Assembly (NCBI GenBank): GCA_050246015.1
Contig: JBFWWU010000008.1
Coordinates: 62,001 to 126,000, forward strand
Direction: 5' to 3'
Source of the DNA: JTS-AC122 sp050246015
GTDB lineage: Bacteria > Planctomycetota > Phycisphaerae > Phycisphaerales > UBA1924
DNA: 64,000 nt
Part shown: positions 18,041 to 26,245 of the stretch, piece by piece
Layout of the letters: the number at the start of each line of letters is the position of its first letter
How positions within the stretch are numbered: position 1 is the stretch's first letter
Notes under the pieces: model-generated
Told to the model about the DNA's origin: nothing
Seen by the model: only the letters and a program-made list of their open reading frames with translations
The model's database searches: none
Made by a program: the position numbers and the translations under genes

Positions 18041-19055
18041 TCCCACGGCTCCTCCTTTCCCCGATCAGCGCGTCCACCGCGAGCAGCGCGATCGCCGCGC
18101 ACAGAGCGATCTGGAATAACTCCGTGTACTTCACGCGCTGCGTGGATTCAAGTTCCCGGCGCTCCGCGCGTTCTACCAGCGCCCGGTAGATCTTGTCCAT
18201 CTGTATCGTCCCCGTGCCCACGTTCAGGAACACCCCGTTCTTTGACGCCTCGGCGATGTCGCGCAGCGTCCGCGTATCCATCCGCGTCCGCACCTCGCTC
18301 CCCTGGTATGTCATCACCCGCTCTCCCGCATCCCCCGCGCTGCCTGATTCCACCGGGATCGTCGCGCCCTGCAGATCGCTCCCCAGTCCGATCGCGATGA
18401 TCCGGATGCCCCGCTTCCCCGCCGCCTTTGCCGCCTCCACCGGGAGGCTCTCGTGGTCCTCGCCGTCCGTGATCACCACAATGTCGCGGTATCGATCGTC
18501 CCCCTCGGTGAACAGATCATTCATCGCCGTGCGTATCGCGTCACCGATCAGTGTCCCTCCCCTGGCCACCGTCTCCGGTGTGATCGCATCCAGCGACAGC
18601 CTCGCGAAACTGTAGTCCGTTGTGAGCGGACACCGGATCACCGCCGACCCGGCGAACGCCACGATCGCCACACGATCCCCGCGCGCCGTCTCCAGCATGT
18701 CCTTCACCAGCAGTTTCGCCCGCTCCAGTCGATTCGGCTTCAGGTCCGTCGCCAGCATGCTCCGCGACACGTCCAGCAGCACGGCTACATCACGCCCCGT
18801 TCGCTCGATCTTCTGCGGCACCGGGTTCGCGCCCGGCCTCGCGAGCGCCACCGCCACCGCTCCAAGCGCCAGCGCCACGCAGCACCCCTTGATCACCCGC
18901 TTCAGCGCGCTGGGCGCCCACGCCGCTCCTGCCGCGCCCGGCCCCACGAACCGCCTCAGCCCCCGCCTCCGCCTCCACCGCGCATACGCGAACATCACCC
19001 CCGCCAGCGGCACCGCCACTAGCGCCACAAGCCACGATGGCTCAATGAACATCAT
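18030..19055 (-). CDS. batB: BatB, von Willebrand factor A membrane protein
   Basis: A 341 aa protein starting at ATG 19055 within an ATGA overlap with batA. Two N-terminal transmembrane helices (about 8-26 and 58-78) are followed by a VWA domain. The metal-ion-dependent adhesion site is visible as LLDVSRSMLATD, with later TPETVARGGTLIGDAI and ITDGEDHES. A C-terminal helix (FQIALCAAIALLAVDAL) anchors the end. The arrangement of TM-TM-VWA-TM is standard for BatA/BatB, which are thought to form an envelope complex. It lies between batA and batC in the same operon. Confidence 0.92.
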   Translation of the reverse strand: MMFIEPSWLVALVAVPLAGVMFAYARWRRRRGLRRFVGPGAAGAAWAPSALKRVIKGCCVALALGAVAVALARPGANPVPQKIERTGRDVAVLLDVSRSMLATDLKPNRLERAKLLVKDMLETARGDRVAIVAFAGSAVIRCPLTTDYSFARLSLDAITPETVARGGTLIGDAIRTAMNDLFTEGDDRYRDIVVITDGEDHESLPVEAAKAAGKRGIRIIAIGLGSDLQGATIPVESGSAGDAGERVMTYQGSEVRTRMDTRTLRDIAEASKNGVFLNVGTGTIQMDKIYRALVERAERRELESTQRVKYTELFQIALCAAIALLAVDALIGERRSRGNAE

Positions 19056-20119
19056 GGCACCCTCCGCAACACCAGCGCCCCCAGGATCGCCTCCAGCGCT
19101 ATCACCGCCCCCCCCGCCACCGCCCACGACTCAAATCTCTCCTCATAATCCGTGTACTCCACCGTCTCCACGCTCGTCTTCTCCAGTCGATCGATCTCCT
19201 CGTACATCCGCCGCATCGCGTCCGCGTCATCCGCCGAGAACGACTCGCCGCCCGTCGTCGCCGCGATCCGATCCAGCAAGCGCGTATCCACCGAACTCCG
19301 CACCGGCACGCGACGCTTCTCCCCGAAAAAGTCGATCACCTGGTAACTCATCCCCGTCCCGATCCCCACGGTGTAGACCTTGATCCCCCACTTCGCCGCC
19401 AGTTCCGCCGCCTCTTCTGGTGACCGCTCCCCCGCGTTGTTCTCCCCGTCCGTGAACAGGATGATCAACTTGGTCTTGATCTTCAGGTCTTTCCCCGCGT
19501 TCTCCGGGCGCGCGAGAAACTCGTCCTCGGCTTTCTTCAGCCGCGCCGCCGCCAGCGACAGCCCGTCGCCGATCGCCGTGCCATCCTCCTCCCTCGTCCG
19601 CGCCATCGGGATCGTTTCCGCCAGTTGGACCAGCGTGCCAGGATCGCGCACCAGCGGACACACCGTCTCCGCCTGCCTCGCGAATGTCACCAGTCCCAGC
19701 AGATCGTTCGGACGCCCCTTCAGATGCCCGCCCTTGGCTTCGTTCCCCAGCGCAAACTCCCTCAGCACGCTCTTGACCACATCCAGCCGTGTCGCGTACC
19801 CGCCATCGAACTCCATCTCCTGACGCATGCTCCCCGATCGGTCGATCACGATCTGCATCGCGACCGCGTCCGTGCTCGTCTGAACCCGCCCCACGCCGAA
19901 CTGCGGTCGCGCCAGCGCCACCACCAGTAGCGACAGCCCGATCGACCGCATCGCCGGCACAAGCCACGTCAGCCGCGAGCGAACCCCCCGTGGCACCTCC
20001 GCCAACGGCAGCGCCGATGGGAACACGATCGCCGCCCGGCGGCCCCGACGCGCCGACCACCACGCCAGCACCGGCACGAGCACCAGCAGTCCAAACGCCC
20101 ACGGCGAATGAAAACTCAT
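19052..20119 (-). CDS. batA: BatA, von Willebrand factor A membrane protein
   Basis: A 355 aa protein; ATG 20119 overlaps the upstream stop as ATGA. The N-terminus has two hydrophobic helices (FGLLVLVPVLAWW and a second near 60-75) around the short cytoplasmic DUF58-like linker. The VWA domain carries a clear MIDAS, VIDRSGSMRQE, then EEDGTAIGDGLSLAAARL and LFTDGENNAGE. A final transmembrane segment (VAGGAVIALEAILGALVL) lies near the end. BatA is the best-conserved member of the Bat system and a partner of BatB. Its stop overlaps batB, so stoichiometric synthesis is likely. Confidence 0.93.
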   Translation of the reverse strand: MSFHSPWAFGLLVLVPVLAWWSARRGRRAAIVFPSALPLAEVPRGVRSRLTWLVPAMRSIGLSLLVVALARPQFGVGRVQTSTDAVAMQIVIDRSGSMRQEMEFDGGYATRLDVVKSVLREFALGNEAKGGHLKGRPNDLLGLVTFARQAETVCPLVRDPGTLVQLAETIPMARTREEDGTAIGDGLSLAAARLKKAEDEFLARPENAGKDLKIKTKLIILFTDGENNAGERSPEEAAELAAKWGIKVYTVGIGTGMSYQVIDFFGEKRRVPVRSSVDTRLLDRIAATTGGESFSADDADAMRRMYEEIDRLEKTSVETVEYTDYEERFESWAVAGGAVIALEAILGALVLRRVP

Positions 20120-21291
20120 GCCCCGCCCTCCCCCCTCGATGCCGGCGTCGCCGCCGCGCTCACCATCGAGATGATCGCCTCCACGTCCTTCCGCGCCTTC
20201 ACCACGTCGCCGTCGTGCACCCCAAGCCCCGCGAACTTCGCCACGTCGAACTGCTCGAGCACCCGCTCGATCTCCTCGCGCGGTATGCCCGGTCGCTCCG
20301 CCAACTGCCCCCCGATCGCCGCCGTCGTCCGATCATCGGGCCGCAGCCCGCACGCCGAAATCACAAACTCGCGAAGCGCCGCGTCCAGCCCGCTCATCGC
20401 TCGCTCCCCTTGGGCCGCCAGCATGCCGTCTCCCTTGAACAGCGCCCCGATTCGACGTCGCGCCTCCACATCAGCCGGCACGCTCCGTGGCGCCCGCCTC
20501 CGCTTCGCCACCACCAGCGACGCCGCGACCACGCCCCCCGCCACCACCACGCCCACGCTCGCGATCACCACCGGACGCAGCGATCGGTCCGGCGCCACCG
20601 CCGCGATCCCTCGCATCGCCCCGGGATCGACGCCCCCAACGGCCCCGCCGGGAGTCCCCGGCGTGATCGAATCGCCCGCACCGGCCGGCAGCACGCTCCG
20701 TACTTCCACCGCGATCGGTTCGCTGCGAACCGTCGCCGGACCTCCCCCACCACCGGCTCCGCTCACCACGAACTCCAGCGCCGGCACATCGTGCGACTCC
20801 GCGATCGTCGGCTCAAGCGTCAGAACCCGCTGAGTCGCCACCATCAACAGCCCCCCCGGCACATCCATCGAAGCCGGCAGCGGCGCGGCCTCCGCCCCCG
20901 TCACGTTCGCGACCCGGAACTCGCCCAGGCTCGCGCCCAGCGCAGGCCACTCAATCCGACTCCCCGGCCGCGCCACCACCATCAGCCTCACCCGTAGCCG
21001 CTGCGCATACGTCATTTCAGTCCGGTCCAACTCCACACGCACCATCGGCGCCCGGCCGGCAACAGAATCCGCCGCCGACCCCCCCTCGCTGAAGTAATCG
21101 CGAAACACAGGCCGCCCATCCGCACCGCCTTCCATCACGACCGCGCCACGTGCCTCGCTTGATCCAAACGCCACCGCGACCGTCACCACCGCCAGCGCCA
21201 CCGCCATCACCAGCACGATCCGGAACTCACCCCGGTCCAGCCCAGGCCGGCCGCTCCGCTTGAACCTGTGATGTCTTTCTCGTCGAATCAT
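20116..21291 (-). CDS. Bat-operon accessory membrane protein (BatD-like/DUF4381-like)
   Basis: A 391 aa protein; ATG 21291 overlaps the DUF58 stop as ATGA. An N-terminal hydrophobic helix (about 22-42) leads to a beta-rich external region containing VRVELDRTEMTYAQRLRVRL and LEFVVSGAGG. A second transmembrane helix follows (about 250-270, VVIASVGVVVAGGVVAASLV). The cytoplasmic tail is helical, with DAALREFVISACGLRPDD and ERVLEQFDVAKFAGL. In many Bat operons a protein of this layout (Ig-like domain, TM, short cytosolic tail) sits between the DUF58 gene and batA. The exact family is not certain. A structural or assembly role in the VWA complex is inferred from position. Confidence 0.65.
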   Translation of the reverse strand: MIRRERHHRFKRSGRPGLDRGEFRIVLVMAVALAVVTVAVAFGSSEARGAVVMEGGADGRPVFRDYFSEGGSAADSVAGRAPMVRVELDRTEMTYAQRLRVRLMVVARPGSRIEWPALGASLGEFRVANVTGAEAAPLPASMDVPGGLLMVATQRVLTLEPTIAESHDVPALEFVVSGAGGGGGPATVRSEPIAVEVRSVLPAGAGDSITPGTPGGAVGGVDPGAMRGIAAVAPDRSLRPVVIASVGVVVAGGVVAASLVVAKRRRAPRSVPADVEARRRIGALFKGDGMLAAQGERAMSGLDAALREFVISACGLRPDDRTTAAIGGQLAERPGIPREEIERVLEQFDVAKFAGLGVHDGDVVKARKDVEAIISMVSAAATPASRGEGGA

Positions 21292-22202
21292 GCACTCCGT
21301 CTCAGTTCCCGCCGCCGGAAGAACATCACCAGGTCGTGTACATACGACGGCTTGCGGTCCGGCCCAAGGTGCGTGGAGACCGAAAGACAATCCACCCCTC
21401 GCTTCGACAGACCATCCAGCAGCGCCTGCCGACGCCGACGCGCTTCTGATTCAAAGGCCCGCCGCACCCGCACGCTCCCGGAATCAACCAGACGCCTCTC
21501 TCCAGTCTCCGCGTCCTCCAACTCGACAAGCCCCGCGCTGGGCCACCGTCGCTCGCGCGGATCCTCCACGATCACCGCCGTCGTGTCGTGCTTCCCCGCC
21601 AGCACCCGCAGCGCCTCCGCCGCCGGCGTCGCGTCGCGCGTCGCTGAAACGAAATCCGATACCACAAACACCACCGACCTCCGCCCAAGCACGTGCACCA
21701 GCCGATCCGCCGCCGCACGCTGATCCGTCCCCCGTCGCCGTGGCTCATACCCCAGCAGTTCCCGCGCAATCCGCAGCACGTGCCGCGACCCCTTCCCCGG
21801 CGGTATGTACAACTCCACCTCGTCCGTATACACCAGCAGTCCCACGCGATCGTTCTTCCGCAGCGCCGCAAACGCGATGATCGCGCACACCTCCGCCGCG
21901 ATCTTCCGCTTCGGCGCGTCCTCCGACGTGAAACTCCCCGACGCGCTCATGTCCACCGCCAGCATGATCGTCAGTTCCCGCTCCTCCGTGAACCGCTTGA
22001 TGAACGGCTTGCCCGTTCGCGCCGTCACGTTCCAGTCGATGAACCGCACGTCATCCCCCGGCTCATACTCACGAACATCCGCAAACTCCATCCCACGCCC
22101 CTTGAACGCCGACGAATACTCCCCCGCGAACACCTCCGTCACGGCGTGCCGCGCCGTGATCTGAAGCCGCCGAACTTCTCTCATCAGTTCCTGTGGACTC
22201 AT
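21288..22202 (-). CDS. DUF58 domain protein of Bat/MoxR operon
   Basis: A 304 aa cytoplasmic protein from ATG 22202. The DUF58 signature is complete: GRGMEFADVREYEPGDDVR, then IDWNVTARTGKPFIKRFTEE. A VWA-like fold follows with a MIDAS-type AVDMSASGSF and later FVVSDFVS. DUF58 proteins are encoded next to MoxR ATPases, which are thought to act on them and on the VWA proteins as chaperones. The stop overlaps the next start by 4 bp. The 124-bp gap to moxR is the largest inside the operon. Confidence 0.92.
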   Translation of the reverse strand: MSPQELMREVRRLQITARHAVTEVFAGEYSSAFKGRGMEFADVREYEPGDDVRFIDWNVTARTGKPFIKRFTEERELTIMLAVDMSASGSFTSEDAPKRKIAAEVCAIIAFAALRKNDRVGLLVYTDEVELYIPPGKGSRHVLRIARELLGYEPRRRGTDQRAAADRLVHVLGRRSVVFVVSDFVSATRDATPAAEALRVLAGKHDTTAVIVEDPRERRWPSAGLVELEDAETGERRLVDSGSVRVRRAFESEARRRRQALLDGLSKRGVDCLSVSTHLGPDRKPSYVHDLVMFFRRRELRRSA

Positions 22203-22326
22203 CCCGCGTCACCCGTCTTCGTGCCTCGATGCCTCATCCCTCGATGCCTTCCCTACCCCACACACTCCCGTTGTTCGATCGCACCCCCGCTTCACGCCGC
22301 TCCGCGCGCGAGTGGCCACACGCGCC

Positions 22327-23358
22327 CTACGGCGCCCTCACATGCTCCAGGATCTGCTTCACCACGTCCTCGCTCGTCAGTTCCTGCGCCTCCGCCTCGT
22401 ACGTCACGATCACCCGGTGCCTCAGCACGTCCATCGCCACCGACTTCACATCCTGCGGCGTCACGTACGTCCGACCCTCCAGCAGCGCCCTCGCCTTCCC
22501 CGCTTGCGCCAGCGCGATCGTCGCACGCGGCGACGCGCCGAACTGCACCAACTCCGCCACGTTCACCTTGTAGTCCGCCGGCGTGCGCGTCGCTTGCACC
22601 AGGTTCACGATGTACTCGCGAATCTTGTCGTCCAGATACACCCGGCTCGCCGCCTCCCGCGCCGCGCGAACCTCACCGACTGAAATCACCGGCGACACAT
22701 CCCCCTTCACCCCCGCCTCCGTGCCATCCCGCCCAGCCGCCTTCCGCACCGCCTCCGGAACCACCATCCGGTCCAGGATCATCCGCTCCTCCCCCTTGGT
22801 CGGATACCCCACCCGCACCTTCAACATGAACCGATCCACCTGTGCTTCCGGAAGCGGATACGTCCCTTCCTGCTCGATCGGGTTCTGCGTCGCCAGCACC
22901 AAAAACGGATCCGGCAGCGCATACGTCGTGTCGCCGATCGTCACGTGCCGCTCCTGCATCGCCTCCAGCAGCGCGCTCTGCACCTTCGCCGGCGCTCGAT
23001 TGATCTCGTCCGCCAGCACGATGCTCGCAAACACCGGCCCCTTCCTCGGCGTAAACGAGCCATCCCGCGGGTTATACACCAGCGTCCCCACCAAATCCGC
23101 CGGCAACAGATCCGGCGTGAACTGGATCCGCTTGAACGTCGCGTCGATCGCCGCCGCCAGCGTGCTCACCGTCAGCGTCTTGGCCAGCCCAGGCACCCCC
23201 TCCATCAGCACGTGCCCGCCCGTCAGCAGCCCGATCAGCAGGCTGTCCACCATCGCACGCTGTCCCACGATCACACTCGACACTCGATCCACCAGCGCGC
23301 GGATCGGCTCCGAATATCGCTTGATCTGCTCGTCCGTCAGTCGTTCAAGGTCTGCCAT
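22327..23358 (-). CDS. moxR: MoxR-family AAA+ ATPase
   Basis: A 343 aa protein beginning at ATG 23358. AAA motifs are all present: Walker A GVPGLAKT (about 53-60), Walker B VLADEINRAPAKVQ (about 112-125), sensor 1 LATQNPIEQEGTYPLPEAQ, and a C-terminal lid domain with VNLVQATRTP and ALLEGRTYVTPQDVKS. This is the standard MoxR length and pattern. MoxR ATPases act as chaperones for VWA-domain complexes; here the likely clients are the DUF58, BatA and BatB proteins encoded downstream. It is the first gene of the 9.5-kb operon. A 7-bp hairpin at 23403-23425 lies in the presumed leader. Confidence 0.95.
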   Translation of the reverse strand: MADLERLTDEQIKRYSEPIRALVDRVSSVIVGQRAMVDSLLIGLLTGGHVLMEGVPGLAKTLTVSTLAAAIDATFKRIQFTPDLLPADLVGTLVYNPRDGSFTPRKGPVFASIVLADEINRAPAKVQSALLEAMQERHVTIGDTTYALPDPFLVLATQNPIEQEGTYPLPEAQVDRFMLKVRVGYPTKGEERMILDRMVVPEAVRKAAGRDGTEAGVKGDVSPVISVGEVRAAREAASRVYLDDKIREYIVNLVQATRTPADYKVNVAELVQFGASPRATIALAQAGKARALLEGRTYVTPQDVKSVAMDVLRHRVIVTYEAEAQELTSEDVVKQILEHVRAP

Positions 23359-23402
23359 GCGATTTCATCCTGATCGCCATATCCACCCCCACCATCCACA
23401 CA

Positions 23403-23425
23403 GCCCCCATGCGCAATGTGGGGGC
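23403..23425. promoter_or_regulatory. Hairpin upstream of moxR
   Basis: GCCCCCA (23403-23409) and TGGGGGC (23419-23425) are exact reverse complements around a 9-nt loop, 45 bp before the moxR start. No T-run follows on either side, so it is not an intrinsic terminator. It could be a 5' leader hairpin of the Bat operon or a protein site. No direct functional evidence. Confidence 0.35.
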
Positions 23426-23518
23426 ACGTCGCCGAATACCAAGACGCGCACAGACTCCCAATCCGTCGGCACCAAGTTCTTGTCAAACGCCGAACGCTCA
23501 GTGTCGAACCTCAAGCCT

Positions 23519-23552
23519 CAAAACAAAATACCCCGCTCGAACGAGCAGGGTA
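23519..23552 (-). terminator. Intrinsic terminator downstream of the DUF3467 gene
   Basis: On the minus strand TACCCTGCTCG pairs with CGAGCGGGGTA (11 pairs, one G-T) around a tiny loop and is followed at once by TTTTGTTTTG. This is a classical stem plus U-run. It begins 32 nt after the DUF3467 stop and isolates that gene from the Bat operon. Confidence 0.85.
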
Positions 23553-23584
23553 ATCAAACTCAACCACCATCGCAGTACCGGTGC

Positions 23585-23911
23585 TTACTCAGCCAGCCGC
23601 GGGCCACCGCCCCCTCGCTGTCCCTGATCCAGCACGATCTCCCCGTTGCGCTCTTCGTACTGTCGGATGATCTGCCCAAGGCTGATCGCCAGCCGCTTCG
23701 CCCCTCGCCAGTTCATCACCACCCGGCTACCCACCGAGAAAATCAGCGCCGGCTGATTGTCCGGCGTCGGCATCGGCAGATTGATGCCGAAGTCCAGCAC
23801 CACTTCCTCCGCCGTCGTTGAAGTTCGGATCGTGTTCGCGTAGGCGGTGTTCATCCGCGATTCATCAATGCGGAGTTGCACCTGCTGCTGATTCGGCGTG
23901 TTCTCGGCCAT
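23585..23911 (-). CDS. DUF3467 family protein
   Basis: A 108 aa protein. ATG 23911 is preferred because GGGAGA lies about 8 nt upstream; a TTG at 23929 is possible. Family phrases visible are DESRMNTAYANTIRTSTTAE, EEVVLDFGI and FSVGSRVVMNWRGAKRLA, ending near QIIRQYEER. DUF3467 proteins are small, widespread in Planctomycetota and other phyla, and have no established function. The sequence is a compact beta-strand pattern without a signal peptide, so it is cytoplasmic. It is monocistronic, divergent from rlmN and closed by a strong terminator. Confidence 0.88.
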   Translation of the reverse strand: MAENTPNQQQVQLRIDESRMNTAYANTIRTSTTAEEVVLDFGINLPMPTPDNQPALIFSVGSRVVMNWRGAKRLAISLGQIIRQYEERNGEIVLDQGQRGGGGPRLAE

Positions 23912-24117
23912 CGAAGATTCTCCCTTCAAGGTATCTCAATCGTGGGCATTCATGCTCACTTCGTTCACAACTCGTGCTCGCGGCTCTGGCACGGCCGAGG
24001 AGCCGGGCCAAGACGATAGGACCGGTCCATCCCCAAGTCGCGTTTCAACCGTTCCGCCCACTCTTTTCGCACTCCCCTTCTCCCTGTTCCACACTCACAA
24101 GTTCGCAGACTGTCGGG

Positions 24118-25449
24118 ATGTTGCCATCCAATCTTCCCTTCGACCGATCTGGCCTTGCCATCCTCTCCAGCGGGGAGCGAGGCACAGGTGCCGCAGCCTC
24201 TCTCCTTCGTACCCTACGATCGAATGTGAATGTCTCCCCAGGCTCCCCCCCGCTCCCCTTCTCAAGCGCCCCGCTCCCATGCCCCCTCGGCATGACCGCG
24301 CGCGAGTACGCAGTTCACTGCCGAACCCTCGGCGTCCGCGGCGGCGAGCCCTGGGCTCTCGATCGCTACCGCCGTCTCTTCAAACTCGGCGATCGTTCCG
24401 ATCCCCTCCTCGTTCCCTCGACTTCCCCCGCCACATCCCTCACCCCCAACCCCCCCTGGCTGCCCCCAGTCGTTCGCACCCATCTCTCCGACTCACCCGA
24501 AGGCCGCGTCCTCAAGTTCGCCCAGCGCATCCCCGGCCGCTCTCCCTCCGACCCGCCTCTCGAAACCGAGTCCGTCCTCATTCCCATGATCGGCAAGAAG
24601 GGCAGACGCACCTACACCGTCTGCGTCTCCAGTCAGGTCGGCTGCGCCATGGGCTGCGCCTTCTGCCAGACCGCTCAGATGGGGCTCATCCGCTCCCTCA
24701 CCCCCGATGAAATCGTCGCTCAGTGGTTCGCCGCCCGTCACGTCGTCCTCCCCGACCCATCCCTCGGGCTCGACCCACTCGCCCCGATCACCAACATCGT
24801 CTTCATGGGAATGGGTGAGCCCCTCGACAATCTCGACGCCGTCATCCTCGCCATCGAGGTCTTCACCGATCACCGCGGCGTCGGTATCCCCATGTCCAAA
24901 ATCACCATCTCCACCGTCGGTCGCATCGACGGCATCCGCCGCCTCAACGACAAAATCCGCGAGCATGGCTGGCACCGTCTCGGGTTCGCCGTCTCGCTCA
25001 ACGCCCCAAACGATCACATCCGTTCCCAGATCATGCCTATCAACCGGGCCATGCCCCTGCAGCCCCTCCGCGACGCTCTCCTCCAGCGCCGCGTCTTCGG
25101 CGGATTCAAGTACTGCTTCGAATACGTCCTCATCCCCGGCGTCAATGACGCCCCGGAACACGCTCGCCTCGTCGCCGACTTCATCCTCGGCCGCGCCGAG
25201 TTCGCCGGACAGCCCCCACTCAAAGGCCTCGTCAACCTCATCCCCTACAACCCCCGCGACCATTCGCCCTGGACCGCCCCGGACGAATCCAGCGTCGATC
25301 AGTTCCTTTCCTGGCTCACCGCCGAGGGCGTCTACACCAAGCGCCGCAGGACCAAGGGCCGCGACACCATGGCCGCCTGCGGTCAACTCGGCAATCCCTC
25401 CCTCCGCCGCCGACCCCTCTCCCACCTCACCATTTCTCGCAACCCCTAG
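24118..25449 (+). CDS. rlmN: Dual-specificity 23S rRNA/tRNA A2-methyltransferase RlmN (radical SAM)
   Basis: A 443 aa radical SAM enzyme from ATG 24118; the frame is open further upstream, but that part is low-complexity. The iron-sulfur motif CAMGCAFC gives Cys176, Cys180 and Cys183, followed by FMGMGEPLDN and TISTVGRIDGIR. The C-terminal Cys421 in DTMAACGQL is the methyl-carrying cysteine of the family. RlmN methylates C2 of A2503 in 23S rRNA and of A37 in some tRNAs. The protein is longer than E. coli RlmN (384 aa), mainly through a serine/proline-rich insert near residues 25-130. It ends 57 nt before tRNA-Ile. Confidence 0.93.
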   Translation: MLPSNLPFDRSGLAILSSGERGTGAAASLLRTLRSNVNVSPGSPPLPFSSAPLPCPLGMTAREYAVHCRTLGVRGGEPWALDRYRRLFKLGDRSDPLLVPSTSPATSLTPNPPWLPPVVRTHLSDSPEGRVLKFAQRIPGRSPSDPPLETESVLIPMIGKKGRRTYTVCVSSQVGCAMGCAFCQTAQMGLIRSLTPDEIVAQWFAARHVVLPDPSLGLDPLAPITNIVFMGMGEPLDNLDAVILAIEVFTDHRGVGIPMSKITISTVGRIDGIRRLNDKIREHGWHRLGFAVSLNAPNDHIRSQIMPINRAMPLQPLRDALLQRRVFGGFKYCFEYVLIPGVNDAPEHARLVADFILGRAEFAGQPPLKGLVNLIPYNPRDHSPWTAPDESSVDQFLSWLTAEGVYTKRRRTKGRDTMAACGQLGNPSLRRRPLSHLTISRNP

Positions 25450-25489
25450 CCCACCCTCCCCCTCACTTCACTTGCCGCTCATCCCGTCG

Positions 25490-25495
25490 TATACT
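25490..25495 (+). promoter_or_regulatory. -10 element of tRNA-Ile
   Basis: TATACT stands 11 nt before the first tRNA base, predicting a 4-5 nt leader. No good -35 hexamer at 16-18 nt spacing was seen. Confidence 0.5.
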
Positions 25496-25506
25496 CCTCG
25501 CGTCTT

Positions 25507-25580
25507 GGGCTTGTAGCTCAGTTGGCTAGAGCGCACCCCTGATAAGGGTGAGGTCGTTGGTTCGACTCCAATCAGGCCCA
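25507..25580 (+). tRNA. tRNA-Ile (anticodon GAT)
   Basis: The 74-nt sequence folds as a full cloverleaf. The acceptor stem is GGGCTTG paired with CAGGCCC (one T-G pair), the D-arm is GCTCAGTTGGCTAGAGC, the anticodon stem is CACCC/GGGTG with loop CTGATAA, and the T-arm is GTTGGTTCGACTCCAAT. The anticodon GAT reads ATC and ATT. The discriminator is A and CCA is not encoded. It is a solitary tRNA, not beside an rRNA operon. Confidence 0.97.
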
Positions 25581-25599
25581 CATGCAGACTGCCTCGCTC

Positions 25600-25627
25600 G
25601 GCCCCGGATTTCCGGGGCCATTTCTTT
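25600..25627 (+). terminator. Intrinsic terminator after tRNA-Ile
   Basis: GGCCCCGGA (25600-25608) and TCCGGGGCC (25611-25619) form a 9-bp GC-rich stem with a very short loop, followed by ATTTCTTT. It starts 19 nt after the tRNA. Confidence 0.8.
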
Positions 25628-25790
25628 GCTCGCCGCCGACCTCGGCTATCCCGCACCGGCCGCCCGGTGCTGACCGCGCCTCCCGGCCGACTGGCGCCGT
25701 TCATCACCGAGTTCCCCCAAGACCGCCGCGCCCCTACCCCCACGCCGGCTCACGACCAGGAGCCGGGACCGCCCCCACCATCTTTTTGTA

Positions 25791-25841
25791 AACCATTTGG
25801 TTGACAATCGATCCGGCGCAGATACACTAAACCATATGGTT
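25791..25841 (+). promoter_or_regulatory. arsR-type promoter with two palindromic operators; predicted leaderless start
   Basis: Two near-identical 12-bp palindromes, AACCATTTGGTT (25791-25802) and AACCATATGGTT (25830-25841), lie 39 bp apart. TTGACA (25801-25806) overlaps the first by two bases and TACACT (25823-25828) stands 16 bp further on. Transcription should begin about 7 nt after TACACT, at or next to the ATG (25836-25838), which itself lies inside the second palindrome. A repressor dimer on each site would block the -35 and the start point. ArsR-family proteins usually bind such sites in their own promoter. Confidence 0.8.
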
Positions 25842-26231
25842 CTAGATCGATCGCCCACCCTCGACCGCGTCTTCCACGCCTTGGCTCACCCCGCGCGCCG
25901 CTCCATGGTCCGCCGCCTCGCCGCCGGCGAACGCAACCTCAGCGAACTCGCCGCCCCCCTCAACATGTCCTTCCCCGCCGCCTCCAAGCATGTCCGCGTC
26001 CTCGAACGCGCCCGCCTCGTCAAACGCCGCGTCTCCGGCCGGCAGCATCTCTGCCGCCTCCAGGCCTCCCCCTTGAAAGACGCCGTCACTTGGACCGAGC
26101 AGTTCCGCGCACACTGGGAGCAGCGCTTCCAGGCGCTCGACGCCCTGCTTGACGAAATGAACTCCGGCGACCGCGATTCATCCCCCGCCCCGGATTACCC
26201 CCCCGCTCATTCCCCCCATCGACCCGCGTAG
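25836..26231 (+). CDS. ArsR-family winged-helix transcriptional regulator
   Basis: A 131 aa regulator. ATG 25836 is chosen because the predicted transcription start coincides with it; an earlier in-frame alternative at 25797 would lie upstream of the -10. The winged helix is complete: RVFHALAHPARRSMVRRL, LSELAAPLNMSFPAASKHVR (recognition helix region), then LVKRRVSGRQHLCRL. There is no cysteine-rich metal site, so it belongs to the metal-independent branch that often precedes AHSA1/SRPBCC genes. The C-terminal 20 residues are proline-rich. It probably represses itself and the AHSA1 gene 14 nt downstream through the AACCATATGGTT-type sites. Confidence 0.93.
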   Translation: MVLDRSPTLDRVFHALAHPARRSMVRRLAAGERNLSELAAPLNMSFPAASKHVRVLERARLVKRRVSGRQHLCRLQASPLKDAVTWTEQFRAHWEQRFQALDALLDEMNSGDRDSSPAPDYPPAHSPHRPA

Positions 26232-26245
26232 GAGGACTTTGCCCC

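Noticed and set aside
16640..18400. Long plus-strand open frame (586 aa)
   Set aside because: It is antisense to batC and batB; its Arg/Leu-rich composition is a by-product of the charged BatC codons.
25507..25836. tRNA-Ile as an integration site
   Set aside because: No integrase gene or direct repeat of the tRNA 3' end was seen nearby; the flanks are ordinary chromosomal genes.
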